This document shows, one piece after another, positions 15,496 through 26,939 of a DNA stretch of 64,000 nucleotides. Position 1 is the stretch's first letter; each line of letters opens with the position of its first letter. The notes below the pieces were generated by a model, which had not been told where the DNA came from, ran no database searches, and saw only the letters and a list, made by a program, of their open reading frames with translations. A program made the translations under genes and the position numbers. The DNA is from Roseococcus suduntuyensis (lineage in GTDB: Bacteria; Pseudomonadota; Alphaproteobacteria; Acetobacterales; Acetobacteraceae): positions 372,001 to 436,000 of the forward strand of contig NZ_JACIDJ010000002.1 of the NCBI RefSeq assembly GCF_014196305.1, written 5' to 3'.

Positions 15496-17067
15496 TCAGA
15501 AGAGTTGCGCGGGTAACCAGGTGGCCAGCGCCGGGAAGAGCATGACAAGCGCGATGGCCAGCAACTGCAACAGCACATAGGGGACGACGCCGCGGTAGAT
15601 GTCCCCCGTGCCCACCCCCGCCGGCACCACCCCGCCCAGGTAGAACAGCGAGAAGCCGAAGGGCGGCGTGAGGAAGCTCGTCTGCAGGTTCAGCGCGATC
15701 AGCACCGCGAGCCAGATGGGGTCTATCCCCATGGCCAGCAGCACCGGACCCACTATGGGCACCACGATGATCGTGATCTCCACGAAGTCGAGGAAGAAGC
15801 CCATCAGGAAGATCAGCACCATCACCGCGACCAGCGCGCCATGCGCGCCGCCGGGGATGAGCGAGAGCAGCTCCTTCACCGTCTCGTCGCCGCCCAGGCC
15901 CCGGAACACCAGCGAGAAGAGCGTGGCGCCGATCAGGGTCGCGAAGATCATGGCCGTGATGGTCATGGTGGAATGCGACACGGCGGAGAGCACGCCGCCC
16001 CGGAAGGTGCGCCACAGCGCCAGCGCGATGCCCGCCGCCAGGATCACCACCAGCACGCCGGCGACGCCGATGGCGATGCGATCGGACAGCGGGGGTGCGG
16101 CGCGGCCCAGCCGCATGTCGAAGAAGATGCCCAGCATCACGAGGCCCACCGCGGCCAGCCCCGCCAGCCAGATCATCCAGCCGCGCGGGCCCGCCTGGCG
16201 CAGCCCCGCGAGCAAGGTGGCACCAATGGCCCCCACCGAGGCGGCCTCGGTCGGCGTCGCCACCCCGCCCAGGATGGAGCCCAGCACGGCCACCACCAGA
16301 ATGATGGGCGGCAGCAGCGCGCGCAGCAGCTGGCCGGTGGTGATGCGCCCGGCCTCCTCGGGCGCCATGGCCGGGCCCATTTCGGGCCGCCACAGGCAGA
16401 GCAGCAACTGGTAGAGGATGTAGAGCCCCACCAGCATCAGCCCCGGGATCATGGCGCCGGCGAAGAGCTGCCCCACCGAGACCGTCTGCACCGAGAACAG
16501 CCCCTGCGCCAATTGGGCCTGCTGGTAGGCGGCCGAGATGACCTCGCCCAGGATGACCATCACGGTGGAGGGCGGGATGATCTGCCCGAGTGTCCCCGCG
16601 GCACACACAGTGCCGCAGGCGAAGCGCTTGTCATAGCCGCGCCGCAACATGGCCGGCAGCGCGATCAGCCCCATGGTGACGACGGTGGCCCCCACGATGC
16701 CCGTGGAGGCCGCCAGCAGCGCCCCCACCACCGAGACGCTGATGGCAAGCCCGCCCCGCACCGTGCCGAAGAGGCGGCCCATGGCCTCCAGCAGCTCCTC
16801 CGCGATGCGGGAGCGTTCGAGCATGATGCCCATGAAGACGAACAGCGGGATCGCGACCAGCGTCTCGCCCGTCATGGTGCCGAAGATGCGCTGCGCCAGC
16901 GCCGCGAGCAGGAAGGTGTCGAAGACGCCGAGCAGGATGCCCGCCGTGCCGAAGACGATGGCGCAGCCCACCAGCAGGAACACCACGGGAATGCCGGTGA
17001 GGATCAGCCCGCAGAGCGAGGCGAACATGAGCAGGTCCAGCACCTGCCCGATGGCGGCGGTGCTCAT
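15496..17067 (-). CDS. TRAP transporter large permease subunit (DctM family)
   Basis: 523 residues, at least 12 hydrophobic helices: the ion-coupled transport subunit of a TRAP transporter. Recognised by the DctM-type stretches ALAQRIFGTMTGETLVAIPLFVFMGIMLE near the start and LIFLMGFFLDFVEITIIVVPIVGPVL near the end. It is longer than the ~430-residue DctM standard, as in the subgroup with an insert around residues 300-340. It overlaps the small subunit by 4 bases and ends the dctP-dctQ-dctM run. Downstream lies a ~230-base gap toward the HWE kinase, in which I see no further gene. Confidence 0.93.
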   Translation of the reverse strand: MSTAAIGQVLDLLMFASLCGLILTGIPVVFLLVGCAIVFGTAGILLGVFDTFLLAALAQRIFGTMTGETLVAIPLFVFMGIMLERSRIAEELLEAMGRLFGTVRGGLAISVSVVGALLAASTGIVGATVVTMGLIALPAMLRRGYDKRFACGTVCAAGTLGQIIPPSTVMVILGEVISAAYQQAQLAQGLFSVQTVSVGQLFAGAMIPGLMLVGLYILYQLLLCLWRPEMGPAMAPEEAGRITTGQLLRALLPPIILVVAVLGSILGGVATPTEAASVGAIGATLLAGLRQAGPRGWMIWLAGLAAVGLVMLGIFFDMRLGRAAPPLSDRIAIGVAGVLVVILAAGIALALWRTFRGGVLSAVSHSTMTITAMIFATLIGATLFSLVFRGLGGDETVKELLSLIPGGAHGALVAVMVLIFLMGFFLDFVEITIIVVPIVGPVLLAMGIDPIWLAVLIALNLQTSFLTPPFGFSLFYLGGVVPAGVGTGDIYRGVVPYVLLQLLAIALVMLFPALATWLPAQLF

Positions 17068-17612
17068 GCCTCGCCCTGCCTTTGGCGGTGCGGGAAGTGG
17101 TTCGTGGCCACCCCGGTCAGCACCGCCACGCAGCGGATGCCAATGGAGACGGCCTGCAAGCCCAGCAATATCCCCATGGCGGGGATGAGCGATTTCAGCG
17201 CGGGCACGAAGGGCACGCCGCCCAGCGCCATGGGCCCCTCATTCTGCATCCAGGACCGCGCCGCGTAGTCCCAGGACGCCCAGACCACCAGCGCGCAGAA
17301 GGGAAGTGCCGCAACGATCACGCAGACGAGGTCCACCGCCGCCTGCCGCCGCACGGACCAGCCGGCGTAGAAGACATCCACCCGCACATGCTGGTCCACC
17401 ATCCAGGTATAGCCCATGACCAGCATGAACAGCGTGGCATGGATGTAGATCACGCTCTCCTGCATCCAGACGAAGGAGGACCCATAGGCGTAGCGCAGCA
17501 CCACGACGATGAACTGCACCAGCACCACGCCCAGCGCCAGCCACTTGACGCCCTGGGCCAGGAAGCGGCTCAGGGCGTCATGCGCGTCGGCGGCACGCAG
17601 CAGAAAGCGCAA
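17064..17612 (-). CDS. TRAP transporter small permease subunit (DctQ family)
   Basis: 182 residues with four predicted membrane helices, as expected for DctQ. Features include LAQGVKWLALGVVLVQFIVVVLRYAYG in helix 1 and ESVIYIHATLFMLVMGYTW in helix 2, close to TakQ-type small subunits. The start is uncertain: the frame opens with a TTG at 17612, 5 bases after the dctP stop, with no better ATG before helix 1. The end overlaps the large subunit start by 4 bases. It acts as the membrane partner of the large subunit. Confidence 0.9.
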   Translation of the reverse strand: MRFLLRAADAHDALSRFLAQGVKWLALGVVLVQFIVVVLRYAYGSSFVWMQESVIYIHATLFMLVMGYTWMVDQHVRVDVFYAGWSVRRQAAVDLVCVIVAALPFCALVVWASWDYAARSWMQNEGPMALGGVPFVPALKSLIPAMGILLGLQAVSIGIRCVAVLTGVATNHFPHRQRQGEA

Positions 17613-17617
17613 GCCGC

Positions 17618-18703
17618 TCAGCCCCAGCGGATGGGCAGGGCGCGCGAGTTGAAGTTCCCCGCGTAGGATTGCAGCATGTAGGCGGCGCTGCGGTTGCGGA
17701 ACTCCGCGTAGCTGTCGGCGATGCGCTTCACCAGCGGGTCCTGGTGGGCGCGCAGCTCGGCCAGGATTTCGCCCGCGATGTTGCCGAAGGCGATCAGCAT
17801 GTCGCGCGGCACTTCCTTCACCTGCACGCCATGGCGCGTCACCAGCTCATTCAGCGCGATGGGGTGGCGCACGTCGTATTCGCTGGTCGTCTCCTCGTGC
17901 AGCGACAGGGCGCAGAAGCGCACCACGGCCTTGAGGTCGTCCGGCAGGGCGTTCCAGCGGCCCATGTTGATGCCGATTTCCTCGGCGGAGGACGGTTCCT
18001 GCACGCCCGGGTAGTAGTAGTTCTTCGCCACCTGGTGCAGGCCGAGCGGCAGGTCCGAGAAGGGGCCGACGAACTCGGCGGCATCAATGGTGCCCGATTG
18101 GAGCGCGGCGAAAATCTGCCCGGCCGGCAGCGACACGACCGAGGCGCCGGCGCGGCGGAACATCTCGCCGCCCAGGCCGGCGGTGCGGTAGCGCAGGCCG
18201 CGGAAGTCCTCGAGGCTGTTCAGCTCGCGGCGGAAGAAGCCCATCCATTGCGGGCCGCTGTCGCCCACGATGAAGCCCTTCACGCCGAAGCGGGCATACA
18301 TCTCGTCATACATGGCCTGGCCGCCGCCATGCATCATCCAGCCCTGCCGCTCATAGGCCGTCATGCCGTAGGGGAAGCTGCCGAAGAAGCCGATGCCGGG
18401 CGACTTGGAAATCCAGAAGGACGGCACGCCGTGGTAGAGGTCGGCCGTGCCGGCGGCCACCGCGTCGAAGGCGCCGGCGGGGGGCACCACCTCGCCGGCC
18501 GCGAACAGACGCACCGTCAGCCGCCCGCCCGACATCTGGCCGATGCGGTCGGCGCAGCGCTGTGCCGCGACACCCGGCCCCGGCAGGTTGCGCGGCCAGA
18601 TGGTGACCATGCGCCACTCGATCCGGCCCTGGCTGAGGGCGGGGGTGGCCAATGTCGCGGCGGTCGCGGCCGCGGCCGAACCGATGATGGTGCGTCTTTG
18701 CAT
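17618..18703 (-). CDS. TRAP transporter substrate-binding protein (DctP/TakP-like)
   Basis: 361 residues. N-terminal RR (3-4) with a hydrophobic Ala-rich leader ending near TPALSQG, so possibly Tat-exported. The mature start WRMVTIWPRNLPGPG, then GGGQAMYDEMYARFG, GLRYRTAGLGGEMFRRAG and AAEFVGPFSDLPLG, match the TakP subgroup that binds 2-oxo acids or related carboxylates. The conserved carboxylate-binding Arg is in RYRTAG. It is followed by the two permease genes. It lies 35 bases downstream of the dioxygenase-like gene and on the same strand as hutIHU, so a histidine-related carboxylate substrate is conceivable, though this is inference. Confidence 0.93.
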   Translation of the reverse strand: MQRRTIIGSAAAATAATLATPALSQGRIEWRMVTIWPRNLPGPGVAAQRCADRIGQMSGGRLTVRLFAAGEVVPPAGAFDAVAAGTADLYHGVPSFWISKSPGIGFFGSFPYGMTAYERQGWMMHGGGQAMYDEMYARFGVKGFIVGDSGPQWMGFFRRELNSLEDFRGLRYRTAGLGGEMFRRAGASVVSLPAGQIFAALQSGTIDAAEFVGPFSDLPLGLHQVAKNYYYPGVQEPSSAEEIGINMGRWNALPDDLKAVVRFCALSLHEETTSEYDVRHPIALNELVTRHGVQVKEVPRDMLIAFGNIAGEILAELRAHQDPLVKRIADSYAEFRNRSAAYMLQSYAGNFNSRALPIRWG

Positions 18704-18738
18704 CTTCGTCTCTGCCTCTTGTGTTCTTGTGGGTGGTG

Positions 18739-19539
18739 TCAGGTGAAGCGGGGGAAGTCCGGCCCTTCGAGGGGCGCGCCATCGGCCAGGCGCAGATGCC
18801 GCATGGGAGGTGAGCCTCGGCCGCCACGGTCGCGGAACACCGCGTCATCGCCCACCCAGCGCGCCGAGAACACGCGCCGCCGCCGCTGCGGCGAGGTGTT
18901 GGCCGGCGCGCCGTGCATGGTGCGGTAGTGGAAGGCCACGGCATCGCCAGGCTGCATCTCCCAGCCCAGGATGCGGTGGCGCGCGCGCTCGGCGTCGATG
19001 TCGGGCATGTCCTCGCGGTCATCGCCCTCATAGAGGTCCGTGCCGTCGAAGCGCTTGGGCTTCAGCGCCTTGGTCCAGAGATGGCTGCCCGCCACGCATT
19101 CCAGCGTGACATCGCGCCCCACGGGGTCGAGGGGAATCCAGAAGCTGACGCTCTGCTCGGCCTCCACGCAGTAATAGGGCGAATCCTGGTGCCAGGGGGT
19201 GACGAGGCTCGTCCCCGGCTCCTTCACCAGCACATGGTCGTGGAAGAAGCGCGCACCCTGGCTGCCCATCAGGCGGCGGGCGATGGCGGCGCCCGGCCCC
19301 TGTTCCACGAAGGCGCGGAATTCAGGGATGCGCTGCCAGTTGCACAGGTCCTGGAAGAAGCGCGCGCTGCCATCCTTGGGCGTGTAGCTGCGCTCATTGG
19401 GGCCGGGATGGGCCATCAGCGTCTCGATGCCGGCGCGCAGCTTCTCCACCCACTCGGCGAAGGCGCCGCGCAGAAGGATGGCGCCATCCTCGGCGAAGGC
19501 CTGAACCTCGGGGTCGGTGGTGGTGGCGGCTTGGTCCAT
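18739..19539 (-). CDS. Phytanoyl-CoA dioxygenase family (PhyH) Fe(II)/2-oxoglutarate oxygenase
   Basis: 266 residues. The metal triad is visible: HxD in TPWHQDSPYYC near residue ~118, and the distal His in FHYRTMHGAPANTS near ~208, with the following Arg (RRRRVFSARWVGDD) placed to bind 2-oxoglutarate. Family members hydroxylate or demethylate small substrates. The substrate here is unknown. It sits 65 bases after hutU with no terminator between, and 35 bases before the TRAP binding-protein gene, so it may be co-transcribed with both. This suggests oxidation of an imported compound before or alongside histidine breakdown. Confidence 0.85.
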   Translation of the reverse strand: MDQAATTTDPEVQAFAEDGAILLRGAFAEWVEKLRAGIETLMAHPGPNERSYTPKDGSARFFQDLCNWQRIPEFRAFVEQGPGAAIARRLMGSQGARFFHDHVLVKEPGTSLVTPWHQDSPYYCVEAEQSVSFWIPLDPVGRDVTLECVAGSHLWTKALKPKRFDGTDLYEGDDREDMPDIDAERARHRILGWEMQPGDAVAFHYRTMHGAPANTSPQRRRRVFSARWVGDDAVFRDRGGRGSPPMRHLRLADGAPLEGPDFPRFT

Positions 19540-19604
19540 GCGGGTCTCTCCCTGCGCGGCGATGCTGCGGTTGCGGTGTCAGCCTGTAAAGCGGTGCCGC
19601 GGCC

Positions 19605-21274
<1,670 letters not shown>

Positions 21275-21278
<4 letters not shown>

Positions 21279-22792
21279 GCGTCGGTGTCCAGCTCGGGCA
21301 GGGGGTGGGCGGTGGCCGCGGCGAGCGTGCCGTCCCGCACCAGGGATGTGGCGGCGGCGATGTCGGGGGCCAGGAAACGGTCCGCCACCAGGGGTGCGAT
21401 GCGCGCGCGGATGGCGGCATGCGCGGCCTCCAGCGGGGCGGAGGAGGTCAACGGGCGCCGATGCTCCAGCGCCTCCGCCGCCGCCAGCGCCTCGATGCCG
21501 ATGATGGCCGCCGCGTTCTCCGCCATCTCCAGCAGGCGGTAGGCGGCGTGGGTGGCCATGGACACATGGTCTTCCTGGTTCGCCGAGGTCGGGATGCTGT
21601 CCACCGAGGCCGGCGCGGCCCGCTGCTTGTTCTCGGAAGCAAGCGCCGCCGCCGTCACCTGCGCGATCATCAGCCCCGAATTCAGCCCCGCATCCCGCGC
21701 CAGGAAGGCCGGCAGGCCGGACATCACCGGGTCCACCAGCAACGAGATGCGCCGTTCGGCCAGGTTGCCGATCTCGGCGAGCACAAGGGCGATCTGGTCG
21801 GCCGCGAAAGCCACCGGCTCCGCATGGAAGTTGCCGCCGGAGAGGATGGACCCATCCTCCATCACCAGCGGGTTGTCGGTGACGGCGTTCGCCTCCACCG
21901 CCAGGGTGCGGGCCGCGAAGCGCAGCAGGTCCAGCCCCGCGCCCATCACCTGCGGCTGGCAGCGCAGCGAATAGGGGTCCTGCACGCGGTCATCACCCTC
22001 GCGGTGGCTTTCGCGGATGGCGCTGCCCGCCATCAGCCCGCGCAGCGCCTCGGCCACGTCGCGCTGGCCGGCATGGCCGCGCAGCGCATGGATGCGCGCG
22101 TCGAAGGGCGTGTCGGAACCGCGCAGCGCGTCCACCGTCAGCGCCCCCGAAACCAGCGCCGCCTGGAACACGCGGTGCGCGGCGAAGAGCCCCGCCAAGG
22201 CCAGCGCCGTGGACACCTGCGTGCCATTGATCAGCGCCAGTCCCTCCTTGGGGCCGAGCGCCACGGGCGAAAGCCCCGCGCCCGCCAGCGCCCGCGTGGC
22301 CGGGACGTTCGGCAGCACCGCGCCTTCGCCAAGCATCGCCGCCGTCATGTGCGCCAGTGGCGCCAAATCGCCCGAGGCGCCGACCGAGCCCTTGGCCGGG
22401 ATCAGCGGCAGCACGTCGCGCGCGCGCATGGCCTCGATCTGCGCCACCACCTCCCACCGCACGCCCGAGGCGCCGCGCGCCAGGCTTGCCGCCTTCATCG
22501 CCATGATCAGCCGCACCACGGGTGCCGGCAGCGGCGCCCCCACCCCGCAGGCATGGGAGAGGATCAGGTTGCGCTGCAAGGCCGCGAGGTCCGCATCGCC
22601 GATCCGCACCGAGGCCAGCTTGCCGAAGCCCGTGTTCACGCCATAGGCCGTCTCGCCCCGCGCGATGACGCCCGCCACCGCGGCCGCGCTACGCTCCACC
22701 GCCGCCCGCGCACCCTCGTCGAGCGGCGTCGCCGCCCCCTCCAGCACCGCGCGCCATTGTGCCAGCGTGACCGCGCCCGGCGTCAGGCTCAT
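21275..22792 (-). CDS. hutH: Histidine ammonia-lyase
   Basis: 505 residues. First enzyme of histidine breakdown, releasing ammonia to give urocanate. The A139-S140-G141 tripeptide in [10 protein letters not shown] forms the MIO electrophile. Further family signatures are [11 protein letters not shown] (the catalytic Tyr is in this loop), [25 protein letters not shown] and [10 protein letters not shown]. The open frame extends far upstream, but the ATG at 22792 overlaps the hutI stop by 4 bases and gives the normal N-terminus, so it is taken as the start. Both ends overlap neighbours, giving tight coupling with hutI and hutU. Confidence 0.97.
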
Positions 22793-23997
22793 GCCCGCAC
22801 CCCTCCATGATACCGTGCCCAGAGCGGCGAGGGCCCGATTTGCGCCACCACCTGCGCCAGGCTGTCCACCGACCACAGCGCCAGGTCCGCGCGCTTGCCC
22901 GCCTCCAGGCTGCCCGCCTCCGCCTGCAGCCCCAGCGCGCGGGCGGCGTGCAGCGTCATGCCGCGCCACACCTCCTCCACCGTCATGCCGAACAGCACGC
23001 AGGCGAGTGTCGCCGAGACGCGCAGCGAGGCGATGGGCGAGGAACCCGGGTTCAGGTCCGTCGCCACCGCCATGGGCACGCCTTCCGCGCGGAAGGCCGC
23101 GATGGGCGGCTTGCGCGCCTCGTTCAGCATGAGGAAGGCGCCGGGCAGGATGACGGCCACCGTGCCCGCCTGTGCCATGGCCGCGGCCCCGGCATTGGAG
23201 CAGTATTCCAGATGGTCGGCCGACAGCGCGCCGAAGCGCGCGGCCAGCGCCGCACCGCCCGTGTCGCTCAACTGCTCGGCATGGGATTTCACCGGCAGCC
23301 CCGCCGCGCGCGCCGCGGTGAAGACGCGGGCGCATTCGGCGCCGGTGAACGCGATGCCCTCCTGGAAGACATCCACCGCATCCGCCAGCCCCTCTGCGGC
23401 CAGGGCGGGGATCATGCGGTCGCACACCAGGTCGAGGTAGCCGGCGCGCGTGTTGTCGGCCGGCACGGCATGGGCGCCGAGATAGGTGGCGCGCACCGTC
23501 ACCGCCCGCTGCCCCGCCAGGGCACGCGCCACGCGCAACTGTCGCCGCTCGGTCTCCTCGTCGAGCCCGTAGCCGGACTTCACCTCGACGGTGGTGACGC
23601 CCTCGGCCAGCAGCGCATCCAGCCGCGGCAGGGCGGCGGCGAGCAGTGCCGCCTCATCCGCCGCGCGGGTGGCGCGCACGGTGGAGGCGATGCCGCCCCC
23701 CGAGCGCGCGATCTCGGCATAGCTCTCGCCGGCCAGGCGCCGCGCGAATTCCTCCGACCGGTCGCCCGCGAAAACGAGGTGCGTGTGGCAATCCACGAGG
23801 CCGGGCGTGATCCAGCGGCCGTTGCAATCCACCCGTTCGGCCGCGTCGAAGCGCGGCGCGCCGTCGCGCGGGCCGGCATAGACGATGCGCTCCGCCCGCA
23901 CCGCCAGCACGCCATTCTCGACCACGCCGAGGCCCGCGCCCCCCATGGTGGCCAGCCGCGCGCCCTCGAACAGCAGATCGGCCGGGATGCCCGCCAT
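22789..23997 (-). CDS. hutI: Imidazolonepropionase
   Basis: 402 residues, amidohydrolase superfamily; hydrolyses imidazolone propionate to N-formimino-glutamate. Metal ligands H71 and H73 are in [15 protein letters not shown]. Later ligands lie in [16 protein letters not shown] and the Asp in [10 protein letters not shown]. The ATG at 23997 has an AAGGA ribosome-binding site. The open frame runs on upstream across the divergent region, but that part does not resemble the family. First gene of the minus-strand hut arm, opposite hutF, with the probable HutC operator in the 99-base gap. Confidence 0.97.
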   Translation of the reverse strand: MAGIPADLLFEGARLATMGGAGLGVVENGVLAVRAERIVYAGPRDGAPRFDAAERVDCNGRWITPGLVDCHTHLVFAGDRSEEFARRLAGESYAEIARSGGGIASTVRATRAADEAALLAAALPRLDALLAEGVTTVEVKSGYGLDEETERRQLRVARALAGQRAVTVRATYLGAHAVPADNTRAGYLDLVCDRMIPALAAEGLADAVDVFQEGIAFTGAECARVFTAARAAGLPVKSHAEQLSDTGGAALAARFGALSADHLEYCSNAGAAAMAQAGTVAVILPGAFLMLNEARKPPIAAFRAEGVPMAVATDLNPGSSPIASLRVSATLACVLFGMTVEEVWRGMTLHAARALGLQAEAGSLEAGKRADLALWSVDSLAQVVAQIGPSPLWARYHGGVRA

Positions 23998-24063
23998 GCG
24001 CCAATCCTTACGTTGGTTCCTTGCGATGGGTGGACGTGCCGCTATCCTGCGGCCCGCGCGATA

Positions 24064-24075
24064 ATGTATAGACAT
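24064..24075. promoter_or_regulatory. Probable HutC operator between hutI and hutF
   Basis: ATGTATAGACAT, a near-perfect 12-base palindrome (10 of 12 positions symmetric), sits in the divergent hutI-hutF gap, 67 bases from the hutI start and 21 from the hutF start. GntR-family HutC repressors bind TGTA/TACA-type palindromes and are released by urocanate. hutC is encoded 1.4 kb away. A single site could control both arms. Confidence 0.65.
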
Positions 24076-24096
24076 AATCTGCTTCGGAGATGGCCG

Positions 24097-25455
24097 ATGC
24101 GCAAGCTGCTTTTCGCCCATGCCCTGCTGCCCGAAGGCTGGCGCCGCAAGGTGCTGGTCACGCTCGATGCCACGGGCCGCATCTCCGCCGTGGAGCCTGA
24201 CGCAACCGGCGGCGAATGCCAGCACGCCATCGCCCTCCCCGGCCTGCCCAACCTGCATTCCCACGCCTTTCAACGCGGCATGGCGGGCCTCACGGAACAG
24301 GCCGGCGCCAACGAGGACAGCTTCTGGACCTGGCGCGAGCTGATGTATCGCTTCCTGGGCCGGCTCACGCCCGAGGATGTCGAGGCCCTCGCCACCCTGG
24401 CCTATGCCGAGATGCTGGAGGCGGGGTTCACCCGTGTGGGCGAATTCCACTACCTGCACCATGATGCCGAGGGCCGCCCCTACGCCAATCCCGCGGAACT
24501 GGCCGAACGCATTGCCGCCGCCGCGCAGGGCACCGGCATCCACCTCACCCTGCTGCCCAGCTTCTATGCCCATGGCGAAGCGGGCGGCGGCGCCCCCCTG
24601 CCCGCGCAGCGCCGCTTCCTGAACGACCGCGACGGCTTCGCCCGCCTGCTGGAAGCCAGCCGCGCCGCCATCGCCCCCTTGCCGGGGGCCGTCCTGGGCG
24701 CCGCTCCCCATTCCCTGCGCGCCGCCACCTTCGCGGAAATCCGCGATGTGGCCGCCATGCTGGCCCCAGGCGAGCCTCTGCACATCCACGCCGCCGAACA
24801 GCTGCGCGAGGTCGAGGCGTGCCGCGCCATCCTGGGCGCGCCGCCCCTCCAGGCGCTGCTGGACCATGTGGGCCTCGATGCGCGCTGGTGCCTGATCCAT
24901 GCGACCCACGGCACCGAGGCGGAACTTACGGCCGTGGCAAAGGCGGGCGCGGTGGTGGGCCTCTGCCCCGTCACCGAGGCCAATCTGGGCGATGGCATCT
25001 TCCCCGCGCCCACCTATCGCGCGGCGGGGGGCCGCTACGGCGTGGGCACGGACAGCAATGTGCTGATCGGCGCCGCGGAGGAACTCCGCACGCTGGAATA
25101 CGGGCAGCGCCTCGCGCTTCGGACCCGCAACGCGCTGGCCCCGCGCGGGGCCTCCACCGGCCGCGCGCTGTGGGATGCGGCGCTGGCGGGCGGCACCCAG
25201 GCCCTGGCCGCCGGCCCCGCCGGCATCACCCCCGGCGCCTGGGCGGACCTTGTGCTGCTCGACCCCACACACCCCGCGCTGGCCGCGCGCGAGGGCGACC
25301 GCTGGCTGGACGCGCTGGTCTTCGCCACGCGCACCTCGCCCATCCGCGAGGTCTGGGTGCGCGGGCGCCGCGTGGTGGAGGATGGGCGCCACCCCCTGCG
25401 CGCGGCAGCAGAGGCACGCGTCTCCGCGGTGCTGGGCCGCATCCTGGCCGCATGA
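24097..25455 (+). CDS. hutF: Formimidoylglutamate deiminase
   Basis: 452 residues, amidohydrolase superfamily. Converts N-formimino-L-glutamate to N-formyl-L-glutamate plus ammonia, the alternative to one-step HutG hydrolysis. Metal ligands H54 and H56 are in [15 protein letters not shown]. Further motifs are [28 protein letters not shown] and the Asp in GVGTDSN. The ATG at 24097 has CGGAGA upstream. Having HutF implies a five-step route needing an N-formylglutamate deformylase, yet no typical hutG is found in the window. The stop overlaps hutC by 4 bases. Confidence 0.96.
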   Translation: MRKLLFAHALLPEGWRRKVLVTLDATGRISAVEPDATGGECQHAIALPGLPNLHSHAFQRGMAGLTEQAGANEDSFWTWRELMYRFLGRLTPEDVEALATLAYAEMLEAGFTRVGEFHYLHHDAEGRPYANPAELAERIAAAAQGTGIHLTLLPSFYAHGEAGGGAPLPAQRRFLNDRDGFARLLEASRAAIAPLPGAVLGAAPHSLRAATFAEIRDVAAMLAPGEPLHIHAAEQLREVEACRAILGAPPLQALLDHVGLDARWCLIHATHGTEAELTAVAKAGAVVGLCPVTEANLGDGIFPAPTYRAAGGRYGVGTDSNVLIGAAEELRTLEYGQRLALRTRNALAPRGASTGRALWDAALAGGTQALAAGPAGITPGAWADLVLLDPTHPALAAREGDRWLDALVFATRTSPIREVWVRGRRVVEDGRHPLRAAAEARVSAVLGRILAA

Positions 25456-26222
25456 CCGACTTCCCGCTGGATGGCGAGGGCCCGCTGCACGCGCAAATCC
25501 GCCGCGCGGTGGCACATTCCATCCTCTCCGGTCGTATCCCGCCTGGTGGGCGCATCCCGTCCGAGGCGGAGCTGATGACGCTGTTCGGCGCCTCGCGCAT
25601 GACGGTGCATCGGGCGCTGGCCCAGCTCGCCGCCGAGGGGCTGGTCCGCCGCAACCGCCGCGCCGGCACCACCGCAAGCCCCGAGGCGCGCGGCCGCGCC
25701 GTCTTCGAGATCTGGGACATCGGCGCCGAGATCGCGGCCGCGGGGGGCGTCCACAGCCATGACATCCTGCACCGCGGGACGCGCCCCGCCACCGCCGCCG
25801 ATGCCGCGGCGCTGACCGTGGCCGAGGGCGCGCCCATCCTGGCCCTGACCACCCGCCACCTGGCCGATGGCCGCCCCGTGCAGCTGGAGGAACGCCGCAT
25901 CCACCTCCAGGCCGCGCCCGAAGCGGCGGCGCAGCGCTTCACCGAGACCCCGCCCGGCCGCTGGCTGCTGGACCACATCGCCTGGACCGAGGCCGAGCAC
26001 AGCATCCTCGCCACAAGCACGCCGGCGCGCATCGCCCGCTTCCTCGGCATGGCGCCGGGCGAGCCCGCCCTTGTGGTGGAACGCCGCACCTGGAATGGCG
26101 AGATTCCGGTCACTTTCGCGCGGCTCTGGCACCCGGGCGGGCGGCACCGGCTGGTGGGGCGCTTCACCGCGGGCGGGGCCGGCTTGCCAATGCCGCCAGG
26201 CCGCCCGCACCATCGGACATGA
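25452..26222 (+). CDS. hutC: Histidine utilization repressor HutC (GntR family)
   Basis: 256 residues. N-terminal winged helix of the GntR/HutC subfamily (residues ~8-75: [20 protein letters not shown], then [21 protein letters not shown]), and a C-terminal UTRA ligand domain (~95-245) with EERRIHLQ and the usual [17 protein letters not shown] ending. It binds urocanate as inducer in known systems. Coupled to hutF upstream (4-base overlap) and to the DUF1028 gene downstream (4-base overlap). It likely represses both hut arms through the palindrome at 24064-24075, including its own gene. Confidence 0.95.
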   Translation: MTDFPLDGEGPLHAQIRRAVAHSILSGRIPPGGRIPSEAELMTLFGASRMTVHRALAQLAAEGLVRRNRRAGTTASPEARGRAVFEIWDIGAEIAAAGGVHSHDILHRGTRPATAADAAALTVAEGAPILALTTRHLADGRPVQLEERRIHLQAAPEAAAQRFTETPPGRWLLDHIAWTEAEHSILATSTPARIARFLGMAPGEPALVVERRTWNGEIPVTFARLWHPGGRHRLVGRFTAGGAGLPMPPGRPHHRT

Positions 26223-26881
26223 CCTTCTCCCTTATCGGCCATTGCGCCCGCACGGGGCAGTTCGGCTGCGCCGTCACCACCTCGGCCATGGGCGTGGGCG
26301 CCCGGGTGCCCTTCGCCGAGGCGGGGCTGGGCGCCGTGCTGACGCAGCACCGCACTGACCCGCGCCTGGGACCGCGCGGCCTGGACCTGCTGCGGAGCGG
26401 CTGCTCGGCGGAGGAGGCCCTGGCCGCCCTGGTCGCCAGCACGCCGCACCACCGCTGGCGGCAGATCGCCATCATGGACCGCGCCGGCCGCACGGCGCAT
26501 TTCGACGGCGAGGCGGTGAAGCACGCCCGCGCGGCCGTCCATGCGCCGGGCTGCGTGGCGCTCGGCAACATCATGGCCAATACGGGGGTGCCCGCCGCCA
26601 TGGCCACCGCCTTCGCCGCGGACCCCGGCGAACCATTGGCCGAACGCCTGATGCGCGCGCTGGAAGCCGGCGAGGAAGCGGGCGGCGAGGGAAGGCCCCT
26701 GCTCTCGGCCTGCCTGCTCGTGGTGCATGAGCAGCGCTTTCCCTATGTGGACCTGCGCGTGGACCTGGCCGACGCCGCCCTGCCCGCGCTGCGCCTGATG
26801 TGGAACCGCTACCGCCCCGACATGGACGAACATGTGGTCCGCGCGGTGGACCCGGAGGCCGCGAAGCCGCCCGTGCTGTAG
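26219..26881 (+). CDS. DUF1028 family protein (Ntn-hydrolase-like)
   Basis: 220 residues, full-length DUF1028. The opening [31 protein letters not shown] is the family signature; Ala-Val-Thr-Thr-Ser lies where Ntn-type hydrolases carry their nucleophile strand. GNIMANTGVPAAMA and the C-terminal YVDLRVD are also conserved. Members are thought to be Ntn-hydrolase-fold amidohydrolases of unassigned reaction. It overlaps hutC by 4 bases and closes the hutF-hutC operon exactly where a deformylase gene is missing, so a role in N-formylglutamate cleavage is a testable guess. The gene ends at a palindromic repeat. Confidence 0.88.
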   Translation: MTFSLIGHCARTGQFGCAVTTSAMGVGARVPFAEAGLGAVLTQHRTDPRLGPRGLDLLRSGCSAEEALAALVASTPHHRWRQIAIMDRAGRTAHFDGEAVKHARAAVHAPGCVALGNIMANTGVPAAMATAFAADPGEPLAERLMRALEAGEEAGGEGRPLLSACLLVVHEQRFPYVDLRVDLADAALPALRLMWNRYRPDMDEHVVRAVDPEAAKPPVL

Positions 26882-26927
26882 TGTCCGATCGGCTACGGTG
26901 GAAGCACCGAAGCCGTGAATCGGCCGC
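26882..26927 (-). repeat. Dispersed palindromic repeat, copy A
   Basis: 46-base imperfect palindrome filling most of the gap between the convergent DUF1028 and GT4 genes. Read on the minus strand it has an outer CCGAT/ATCGG pair, a GGCT/AGCC pair and a CGGTG/CACCG inner stem with a 4-base loop. It aligns without gaps to 44453-44498 and closely to the tandem copies at 46988-47160. Confidence 0.75.
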
Positions 26928-26939
26928 GCCGGTAAGCCA

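Noticed and set aside
22789-25677. Long continuation of the hutI frame through the divergent region and hutF
   Set aside because: The family N-terminus and ribosome-binding site place the start at 23997. The upstream translation is the antisense of hutF.
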